DNA of 7,478 bases from Flavobacteriales bacterium (GTDB lineage: Bacteria > Bacteroidota > Bacteroidia > Flavobacteriales_D > Sanyastnellaceae), in NCBI GenBank assembly GCA_030728235.1, contig JANRAA010000005.1, positions 4,523 through 12,000 of the forward strand. The letters are read 5' to 3'. Position 1 is the stretch's first letter; every line of letters starts with the position of its first letter. Of the stretch, positions 1 through 6,040 are shown piece after piece. A program made the position numbers and the translations under genes. The notes beneath the pieces were generated by a model. The model was given only the letters and a program-made list of their open reading frames with translations, ran no database searches and was not told the DNA's origin.

Positions 1-1312
1 GGATATTTCCATTCGTTCCAGTGAATTGATTTTGAAATCCGAAAGCATCGGGGTTTGCGGCAACCGTATTTCCTTCCCAAAAATTCTCGACATTGTTTCC
101 ATGTGTGCGACCACCCACAACAAGCAGGTCATTGGCGTAGTCGATTGCCAAGGCATCAACATATTGGTCAGGCAATGATTCAATCGGATCACCATCAGGG
201 GTTATCTCATGATACAACCTGCTCCACCATTCCATTTGTCCGTCAGAATCGAATGCAATGACAGCAGGCTCAAAATCGGGCGAGTCGAACGGGTTTGAAT
301 AGCTTTTGAAGTTCATACCCAGATACATGTTCCCGTTTCGACGGTCAACTGCAACGCTGCTTGCTCCCCACACCGGACAGCATGCTTCGGCTGAATAGCC
401 CGTGTATCCGGGTCCATCAGCAGTTGGATTTTCTGGGTCACAAGGTCCACTAAAAAGCAAATCGGCAGGCCAAGTGCCTTTTTTTGTTCCGCCGTTTCCA
501 TCAGGAAAGATGGCGTCAAATTCTTCTTGTGTCCATGAACGCAGCTCGCAACGCCCCCATATTTTAAAAGCAATGCCGCTGTAGTTTATAGCGCTGGCAC
601 CACCATTTGGGCAGTCGCTTGCGGGTGTTCCGCGCCACTCACCGCCAGCAGCAAGCCAATGTGTTCTCCAGTTTTCTACTACCATGCGCTGCCCTTGGTT
701 GTTCAATTTATACATGGCGCTCCAATCATAACCGTGAGCTGCTCCGCTTACATAGTACACTTCTCCAGTAGCAGTAACATCCCACGGGTGCGATTCTTTT
801 GCATACGATTCAGCCCAAACAACCTGGTGCCATTCAAGTCCAGAAGGCACCGCATTCACGAAGTTGTCGTTAAGTTTCGCAATGATATAACCGCCATCAT
901 TGTCGTAGGTATCGAGGGTGTTGCAACTGATGTACAGGTCGCCTGTTTCATCGTATGGAAGCGCATTGGTTTTGATAAACCGAATGTCTTCAACAACCCC
1001 TTGCGCAAAGTGAACCACATTCAACAAACTTTGCATATCGCTTGAAAAATGGAGCAGATATCCATAACGGTTTGTGCCGAGTGAATTTGGAATTGTGCCT
1101 GAATAAGAAAGCTCAAACCGCGGGACAGTTGCATCAATCCAACTCAGCGACTCGGCGTAGCCAGAAACCAAAAAGGTGCCATCACTCAATTGTGTGACGT
1201 CGTAAAAACCATCTTTTCCGCCTGAGCCAGCATAGGTAACCATGTTGCTTTGTGTGTAGGCTAGGGGAAGAGTTCCCAGCAGGAAAACGAGAGAGAATAG
1301 CGATCTAATCAT
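1..1312 (-). CDS. Secreted protein of unknown function, propeller-like (C-terminus beyond the window)
   Basis: An open frame starts at ATG 1312-1310 and runs without a stop to the left edge, giving 437 visible residues. Residues 1-22 form a plausible signal peptide: R3, a hydrophobic stretch SLFSLVFLLGTLPLA, then AYTQS. The mature part is rich in W, Y, G and D, with recurring strand-turn units such as DVTQLSDGTFLVSGYAE (about 38-54), GDLYISCNT (124-132), GEVYYVSGAAHG (183-194) and LAIDYANDLLVVGGRTHGNN (388-407). This fits a beta-propeller or similar repeat fold, which is inference. A Cys/Trp-rich insert at about 215-315 has C234, C255, C291, C311 and C312, possibly disulphide-bonded outside the cell. 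I do not recognise a named family and cannot assign a function. A C-terminal T9SS sorting domain would be expected but lies outside the window. The gene follows the DUF6671-like gene by 57 bases on the same strand. Confidence 0.85.
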   Translation of the reverse strand, partial: MIRSLFSLVFLLGTLPLAYTQSNMVTYAGSGGKDGFYDVTQLSDGTFLVSGYAESLSWIDATVPRFELSYSGTIPNSLGTNRYGYLLHFSSDMQSLLNVVHFAQGVVEDIRFIKTNALPYDETGDLYISCNTLDTYDNDGGYIIAKLNDNFVNAVPSGLEWHQVVWAESYAKESHPWDVTATGEVYYVSGAAHGYDWSAMYKLNNQGQRMVVENWRTHWLAAGGEWRGTPASDCPNGGASAINYSGIAFKIWGRCELRSWTQEEFDAIFPDGNGGTKKGTWPADLLFSGPCDPENPTADGPGYTGYSAEACCPVWGASSVAVDRRNGNMYLGMNFKSYSNPFDSPDFEPAVIAFDSDGQMEWWSRLYHEITPDGDPIESLPDQYVDALAIDYANDLLVVGGRTHGNNVENFWEGNTVAANPDAFGFQNQFTGTNGNI

Positions 1313-1336
1313 GATCTAAATTAGTGATTGTGATGT

Positions 1337-1369
1337 ACAGTCTAGCCATTTTTTTCCGGTACTGACTGT
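1337..1369 (-). repeat. Imperfect inverted repeat directly after the DUF6671-like stop codon
   Basis: ACAGTC (1337-1342) and GACTGT (1364-1369) are exact reverse complements. With small bulges the stem extends inward, TA/TA and CC/GG (1343-1347 with 1358-1361). The loop carries an A-run on the minus strand. The hairpin begins at the base after the TAA at 1372-1370, so it could mark a transcript end or an RNA processing or stability point between the pyrC unit and the next gene. No T-tract follows it on the minus strand, so it is not a classical intrinsic terminator. A six-base core could arise by chance. Confidence 0.3.
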
Positions 1370-2227
1370 TTATGGATTGCAGTTGTCGCAGTACATCGGA
1401 TCTTCAACAGTTTTTTGATTTGGATGCATTTCCTCTGCTGTGAAACTGCATTGCTTGCAGGAATATATAAAGCTCAGGGTTGAGTTAGTAGGCATGCCAC
1501 AAAGCCCACAGGGCAGTCCTTTTTGGACGTCGGTTACCCCAAAACCAGGGATTTGGCATTGCGGACAACACGATTTTACTTTTTCAACCAGTTGCGTGGC
1601 AGCTTTTTCGATCACGCTCATGCGCATGGGGTTGTACATGGCACGCATATCGGTTTCAACGTATGCAGAACCGTGTTTTGTGATTAAAAAATTGAATGAA
1701 TCGAGCAGTGAGACCTCGTCAGTAAGTCCTTTTACAATATCCGCATGATCATCTTTTGATTTTCTGAGAATTAATCCGTGCGAAGGAAAGTGGGCTTGGG
1801 ATGCAAAATCCCGCAGTTCACGATCGTTATGGATTTGTTTTCCGTCGAAATTGGTGGATGTGCTCAACTCACGGACAAGGATTTCCAGATTGTGTTTTCG
1901 ATCGATGAAAATGAGAAATTCGTCGTCGGCCGTCACGAAGTACAAAGAGGGGTGTGAACCAAATGATCCTTCACTGGCAACAGCCAAATCGCAGTTGCTC
2001 GCATCCATGGCTTGCAGACACTTCTCTCGAACTGTGGAGATGGGGTCAAGTTTTCGTTCTATTTCTCCTGTGAAGGTTCCAAGGCTATCGGTATCGAACG
2101 CGTCATTCACAAAACAGTGCACACCCAGCTCTTTTTCAAGCACAGGTGCAATGACACTTTCCTTTTGATGTTTGGTGGCGATTAAAAGTTTTCTGCCTTT
2201 GAAGAGTGCGATGCCGCGATCAATCAT
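1370..2227 (-). CDS. DUF6671-like protein of unknown function with C-terminal zinc-ribbon cysteines
   Basis: This is a 285-residue, soluble, probably cytoplasmic protein with no signal peptide or membrane segment. From memory it matches the uncharacterised family DUF6671, whose function I do not know. The N-terminal domain (about 8-215) has blocks that look like conserved active-site motifs: ATKHQKE (17-23), DTDSLGTFTGEIERK (45-59), ASEGSFGSHPS (84-94), DDEFLIFID (101-109), FPSHGLI (147-153) and ETDMRAMYNPMRMSVIEK (191-208). The C-terminal part (220-285) has four CxxC pairs, C221/C224, C240/C243, C257/C260 and C280/C283. That is enough for two structural zinc sites, as in rubredoxin-like or zinc-ribbon folds (inference). 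The ATG at 2227 overlaps the pyrC stop as ATGA, which suggests translational coupling. The GRKLLIATKH block close to the start supports this start codon. The role could be enzymatic or nucleic-acid binding, and the sequence alone does not decide. Confidence 0.9.
   Translation of the reverse strand: MIDRGIALFKGRKLLIATKHQKESVIAPVLEKELGVHCFVNDAFDTDSLGTFTGEIERKLDPISTVREKCLQAMDASNCDLAVASEGSFGSHPSLYFVTADDEFLIFIDRKHNLEILVRELSTSTNFDGKQIHNDRELRDFASQAHFPSHGLILRKSKDDHADIVKGLTDEVSLLDSFNFLITKHGSAYVETDMRAMYNPMRMSVIEKAATQLVEKVKSCCPQCQIPGFGVTDVQKGLPCGLCGMPTNSTLSFIYSCKQCSFTAEEMHPNQKTVEDPMYCDNCNP
2224..2227 (-). other. ATGA stop/start overlap coupling pyrC to the DUF6671-like gene
   Basis: Read on the minus strand the four bases are ATGA. 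ATG (2227-2225) starts the DUF6671-like gene and TGA (2226-2224) ends dihydroorotase after the codons for Asp-Val. Such overlaps usually mean one transcript and reinitiation by the terminating ribosome. Confidence 0.85.
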
Positions 2228-3570
2228 ACATCTTTCACTTTTAGTGGTTGTCCTTTCACATCTTCATCGAATCGTCCGTTATCAAAAACAAGATTCCCAT
2301 TCACAAAGGTTTGAAGCACTTGGGTTGAAAAGGTTGTTCCTTCAAGTGGCGACCATCCGCATTTGTATAACAGGTTGTCTTTGGCCACGGTCCATTGGCT
2401 ATTCATATCTACAACCGTGAGATCTGCAAAATATCCTTCTCTTATGAAACCTCTTTTCTCGATACGGTAGAGTATGGCCGGGTTGTGACACATCTTCTCG
2501 ACAATTTTTTCAAGATTGATGAGCTGTTGTTTGTAGAATTCGAGCATGCAATTCAACGAATGTTGCACCATTGGAGCTCCCGACATGGATTGAAAATAGG
2601 TTTTTTGCTTTTCTTCCATTGTATGCGGCGCGTGGTCGGTTGTTACAAGGTCGATGCGATCGTCTATCAATGCGTTCAACAATCCTTGTCTGTCAGACTC
2701 TGTTTTGATGGCGGGATTCCATTTTATCAGCACCCCCAATCGGTCGTAATCGCTGTCTGAAAACCACAAATGATGCACCGATACCTCAGTTGTTATTCTC
2801 TTTTCTTTTAATGGGATGTCATTTCTAAACAGGTTTGTTTCGGCATTCGTTGTCAGGTGCAAAATATGTAGCCTTGCATTGTGTTTGTTTGCCAATTCGA
2901 TGGCTCTTTTTGAAGCTTCAAAGCAGGCCTGTTCGGTTCTGATTAGAGGGTGGCATGCTACTGGAACGTCTTCTCCATATTTCGCTCGAAACCGTTCTTC
3001 ATTTTCTTCAACAAGCTGTTCTTTTTCAGAATGAATGGCGATAATGGATTTGCAGTTGGCAAAAAGCTTCTCCATTGTTTCGGGATTGTCGGCGAGTAGA
3101 TTCCCTTTTTTGGTGAAGTACAATCCGTCGTCAGAAACACCCAACAGTTTTGATGTATCGAGTTTTATAACATCGTCTATGTTGTCTTCGTTGACTCCGA
3201 GGAAAAACCCGAAGTTAGCCAATGATTTTGTCGCCGCTATGTTGTATTTCTCTTCGAGGATGTTAAGTGTGAGGGCATTTGGGACTGTATTTGGCATGTC
3301 GATGAAGGAGGTAACTCCCCCAGAAATAGCAGCCTTACTTTCGGTGAGCAAATCTCCTTTGTGGGTAAGTCCGGGATCTCGAAAATGCACTTGTCCATCA
3401 ATTACTCCTGGCAACAGATGTTTTCCCGTACCGTCAATAACGTGATCATTTTCGTTTGCAGTGATGTCTCCGATTTTTTGAATCAATCGGTTTTCAATGG
3501 CGATATCGCTTACCCAGATCTCCCCTTCGTTAACGATGCTAATGTTCTTAATTACAATGCGTTGTTTCAT
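2224..3570 (-). CDS. pyrC: Dihydroorotase (class I, Bacteroidota type), EC 3.5.2.3
   Basis: A zinc amidohydrolase of 448 residues, the usual length for class I enzymes. It interconverts N-carbamoyl-aspartate and dihydroorotate, the third step of de novo UMP synthesis, in the cytoplasm. The amidohydrolase barrel is framed by an N-terminal strand region (1-52) and a closing C-terminal region (about 378-430, with CGWSPLEGTTF at 404-414). Visible signature residues are DGQVHFRDPGLTHK (58-71), MPNT (92-95, substrate Asn), SDDG (146-149, probable bridging Asp), H180 in IAIHSE, H235/H238 in LHILHLTT, N285 in KWNPAIKT, and D312, H313 and H316 in TTDHAPH. The usual HxH metal pair reads Q60-V-H62. As I remember, this substitution occurs in Bacteroidota homologues, so it need not mean loss of activity. 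M1 is the natural start because the family's N-terminal strand begins there. The upstream bases AGAAGGCAAAG give no clear Shine-Dalgarno sequence. The stop overlaps the next gene. An allantoinase or hydantoinase assignment is less likely given the C-terminal motif. Confidence 0.96.
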   Translation of the reverse strand: MKQRIVIKNISIVNEGEIWVSDIAIENRLIQKIGDITANENDHVIDGTGKHLLPGVIDGQVHFRDPGLTHKGDLLTESKAAISGGVTSFIDMPNTVPNALTLNILEEKYNIAATKSLANFGFFLGVNEDNIDDVIKLDTSKLLGVSDDGLYFTKKGNLLADNPETMEKLFANCKSIIAIHSEKEQLVEENEERFRAKYGEDVPVACHPLIRTEQACFEASKRAIELANKHNARLHILHLTTNAETNLFRNDIPLKEKRITTEVSVHHLWFSDSDYDRLGVLIKWNPAIKTESDRQGLLNALIDDRIDLVTTDHAPHTMEEKQKTYFQSMSGAPMVQHSLNCMLEFYKQQLINLEKIVEKMCHNPAILYRIEKRGFIREGYFADLTVVDMNSQWTVAKDNLLYKCGWSPLEGTTFSTQVLQTFVNGNLVFDNGRFDEDVKGQPLKVKDV

Positions 3571-3580
3571 TCTTTGCCTT

Positions 3581-3650
3581 CTAACTTTGCTCTGAAAATT
3601 TCTTTATCCGCTTATTTTTATGCGCTAAAGCATGAATTCTTCAAAGTTAG
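3581..3650. repeat. 9-bp perfect inverted repeat in the pyrC leader
   Basis: CTAACTTTG at 3581-3589 is the exact reverse complement of CAAAGTTAG at 3642-3650, with 52 bases between them. The pair brackets most of the pyrC upstream region and the inner arm ends 11 bases before the ATG. Each arm contains TAACTTTG, which matches the Bacteroidota -7 consensus TAnnTTTG on its own strand. The pair could therefore be two opposed promoter boxes, an operator or a leader hairpin. A nine-base match across this distance may also be coincidence. Confidence 0.35.
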
Positions 3651-3675
3651 TTACGAGATGAATACGTTGAGACAA
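3642..3675 (-). promoter_or_regulatory. Candidate Bacteroidota-type promoter for pyrC and the DUF6671-like gene
   Basis: On the minus strand TTG (3675-3673) is followed after 23 bases by TAACTTTG (3649-3642). This fits the flavobacterial consensus TTG-N17-23-TAnnTTTG, with spacing at the upper limit. The -7 box ends 71 bases before the pyrC ATG, so a leader of about 65 bases is predicted. The match rests on short motifs only. It lies in the 138-base gap after the GH9 stop, where a separate promoter for this housekeeping gene would be expected. Confidence 0.35.
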
Positions 3676-3708
3676 GGAAGCGACTTATTCAAAGTTTTTG
3701 GAGACGCA

Positions 3709-5865
3709 TTATTTAACGAAGGTGTACGATTTGTTCGATGAACCCAAGGTGAGTGAAATGAGGTAAATACCCTTTTCAAAATTTTGTACATCAATCAGAT
3801 TTCCAGTAGCATAGTTGCTGATTTCTTTTACAATTTGTCCGTTTAGATTGTAAACCGTTAATTTCCCGCTTAGCGGTATGGCTGAAAAAATTGAGAAACT
3901 GTCGTTGGCAGGGTTGGGGTAAACGAATGAGGCATTGTCTTTTGAATTTGCAATGTCGTTAGTCGATACTGTTCCACCGTTTAAGTTGGCTACTCCAGAA
4001 AGCAGCCTGATGTATGATGCTTGATAATATATTGCGGGTTCGCTGAGCTCCCATGAGTTGTCTGGAAATCCGGTGTTAAAATCGAGATAGCTTTTTTGCA
4101 ATGGCTGTCCGTATGGGGGTGTGAGATTGGTGTTCGCACTATAATACTGGTTGCATCCGCCGGCCAGATATCCTGGTGCCGGTCCATAAGTCGAGGTTTC
4201 GGCGTTGTCCCAAATGGTACCGTCATTAAACCAACCATGGTAAATTTCCTGTAGACTATTTTCAGCACCGTAGTTGGCCATGTTGCTTAAATAAACGATG
4301 TCTAAAGGATTGACTCCATGGTAGTAGTGCAGCGTTTCTTCTGCCCTGAGATCGAATGAAGCTGATGCAGGAGAAACAATGTCGTAAAACGAGAAAATGA
4401 GATTCAGATTGGCCATATTTGATTTGGCCTGATTGCTTCCCCAATGGTAGGTCCAATCGTTACTATATGCCCTGTATAAGTCCAAATTATTGAACCCTAA
4501 GTAGTTGTTGTAATTGGTGCTGAATGCGTTTTCAGCAGAGTTTAAGATGGTATTGATGGTAGCAGGATCTGCATTTGGTAAAGTTGTATAGTGAAGCAAT
4601 GCATCAATATTCAATATGTTGTAGTTGTCCCATTGGTTGTTGTTTATGACATCTGTATCGAGCAGGTTCTCAATCAGGTAGTCATTGTATTGACTTTCTC
4701 CTGTGACTTCAAAAAGATACACTGCTGCTGTTATCGCAATTTTTCTTTGCTCTGCTGCAGTTCGATCGGCATCGCCAGCTACGATGGAGCCATCGTCGCA
4801 ATTTTCATCTAGGTTATTCGAAATGAGGTTGGGCAATACCCAGTTCCATGATGCAATGGCTGCTTCTTCTAGTGTCTGTGCATATGCGTTAAGGCTTGGG
4901 AATTGTGAGAACACAGCAGAGGCATGGGCAAGCATGCTGGCATTGGCGAGGGCTGCAGAACTGCATACTGGGCCGTAGTATCTAATGTCGGTATTGTTAC
5001 TTGGCGGAGACGCGGCATTTTCGTTGAAATTACGACTTCCCATTTTGATATGCACCGAGCCATCAGGATTACTCATTTTCAAAAGCCAATCGGTTTCCCA
5101 TTTGATCTCATCTAAAATATCGGGAATATTATTACCCGATTCGGGGATGCTGAAGTTGTCGGTAAACGTGTCAGGATTGCGACGATAAGCCCACAATAAA
5201 TCGTGAATTACAGATTCGGTAAAGGTGACATATTTGTTGTAGTCGCCAGCGTCAAACCACCCACCTCGCATGTCTTTGGCAATTTCAGTGTTGTTTTGAT
5301 CATACACGTCGCGTGTAAATTCATCTTGAGCAAAAGAAAGGGCGTCCTCGTATCCAGGCAATACATGCGGTTCGTTTTTCGGCATGTAGCAGCGGTTGTA
5401 AAAGAACATTTTGGTAGCCGCGATGAGCACATCGTTGTATACGGCATTGCTTATTTCGAATATGGCCGATGCTTCAAAATTGAGAGGGTCGTAAACGTAG
5501 TAGTTGCCTGGTGTTTCAAACGATGAAAAATCAAACCACCAACCGCGATCGCCTGATTGAGAATGTATGTCTCCAGCATTCCATGGGGTCGGACTACCAG
5601 TAAAAACGATTTCATCATTTTCAGCATTCCTAAGCTGAATTGTTGATCCGATGGAATATTCTAAATCACTATTAAATCCAATTTCTGGATTGCCAATAAC
5701 TGCAACTTTTGTCGCTGTGACTTTATAGCCAAATTGGTCGACATGGATATATTCGCTGTGCTGGGCATTCAACTTTAAGTTTATAGAAAAGAAGGTGAAG
5801 CCAATGATTATCAGCTGTTTTGCTACTAATTTGATCTTCAATTTCTTCAATTTTCTCATGGTCAA
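3709..5865 (-). CDS. Secreted glycoside hydrolase family 9 (endoglucanase-type) with T9SS sorting domain
   Basis: 718 residues in four parts. Residues 1-35 are an export signal: a Lys-rich start, the core LIIIGFTFFSINL, and cleavage near LNAQ. Residues 38-138 are the Ig-like CelD_N domain common in front of GH9 (VDQFGY at 42-47). The GH9 alpha/alpha barrel spans about 142-625. Residues 645-718 are a type A T9SS sorting domain (YPNPANDSFSI at 649-659, GKLTVYNLNGQIVKE at 667-681). The inverting active site is visible as DAGD (D205 and D208, base side) and E609 in SEPAIYYQA (general acid). Supporting motifs are GPAPGYLAGG (561-570) and YHGVNP (515-520). Family enzymes hydrolyse beta-1,4-glucans such as cellulose or mixed-linkage glucan, and some act on other beta-glycans, so exact specificity is open. 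The canonical HHR substrate-binding motif appears as YHGW (542-545). The start is bounded by an in-frame TGA 15 codons upstream; M1 or M3 could be used. The product should be secreted or held on the cell surface. Confidence 0.93.
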   Translation of the reverse strand: MTMRKLKKLKIKLVAKQLIIIGFTFFSINLKLNAQHSEYIHVDQFGYKVTATKVAVIGNPEIGFNSDLEYSIGSTIQLRNAENDEIVFTGSPTPWNAGDIHSQSGDRGWWFDFSSFETPGNYYVYDPLNFEASAIFEISNAVYNDVLIAATKMFFYNRCYMPKNEPHVLPGYEDALSFAQDEFTRDVYDQNNTEIAKDMRGGWFDAGDYNKYVTFTESVIHDLLWAYRRNPDTFTDNFSIPESGNNIPDILDEIKWETDWLLKMSNPDGSVHIKMGSRNFNENAASPPSNNTDIRYYGPVCSSAALANASMLAHASAVFSQFPSLNAYAQTLEEAAIASWNWVLPNLISNNLDENCDDGSIVAGDADRTAAEQRKIAITAAVYLFEVTGESQYNDYLIENLLDTDVINNNQWDNYNILNIDALLHYTTLPNADPATINTILNSAENAFSTNYNNYLGFNNLDLYRAYSNDWTYHWGSNQAKSNMANLNLIFSFYDIVSPASASFDLRAEETLHYYHGVNPLDIVYLSNMANYGAENSLQEIYHGWFNDGTIWDNAETSTYGPAPGYLAGGCNQYYSANTNLTPPYGQPLQKSYLDFNTGFPDNSWELSEPAIYYQASYIRLLSGVANLNGGTVSTNDIANSKDNASFVYPNPANDSFSIFSAIPLSGKLTVYNLNGQIVKEISNYATGNLIDVQNFEKGIYLISLTLGSSNKSYTFVK

Positions 5866-5955
5866 ATTGTGTTTTCGGATTTTGGATTTTTCGCAAACAG
5901 TCCTTCATCTCACAATCTGCTTTTGCGTTTCATGAGGGAGATGTCTTAAACTCCA

Positions 5956-6021
5956 AATTACACATTAATCGAGCGTGAATGGCTTAAGGTTGTTTGTTGA
6001 ACTTGGATTTAATGTGCAATT
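5956..6021 (-). repeat. Long inverted repeat: 13-bp AU-rich stem, 40-base loop, upstream of the GH9 gene
   Basis: Read as minus-strand RNA, AAUUGCACAUUAA (6021-6009) pairs with UUAAUGUGUAAUU (5968-5956) over all 13 positions, with one G-U wobble. The plus-strand RNA would have an A-C mismatch at that position, so the pairing is complete only in the direction in which the flanking genes are transcribed. It occupies the 175-base gap between the upstream T9SS protein (stop 6041) and the GH9 start (5865). It could be a transcript end, a processing or stability hairpin, or a dyad operator. No poly-U tract follows. The stem is AU-rich and the loop large, so it would be weak unless a protein binds it. 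Nothing else recognisable lies in this gap. Confidence 0.5.
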
Positions 6022-6040
6022 ATAGCCTTCAAACTGTGTT

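Noticed and set aside
313..573. Minus-strand open frame of 86 codons
   Set aside because: Out of frame with the gene at 1-1312, which covers the same bases with a coherent secreted-protein sequence.
659..1045. Plus-strand open frame of 128 codons
   Set aside because: It lies entirely inside the minus-strand secreted-protein gene, whose frame is unbroken from signal peptide to edge. Its translation shows no recognisable motif.
3571..3708. Intrinsic terminator after the GH9 gene
   Set aside because: No GC-rich hairpin followed by a T-tract on the minus strand was found in this gap.
3361..3741. Plus-strand open frame of 126 codons spanning the pyrC start and the GH9 stop
   Set aside because: Mostly antisense to pyrC, with composition typical of a shadow frame and no domain. 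Only its last part crosses the intergenic gap.
5723..5908. Minus-strand open frame of 61 codons overlapping the GH9 start
   Set aside because: Out of frame with GH9, without motifs. The GH9 signal peptide and Ig-like domain explain the region.
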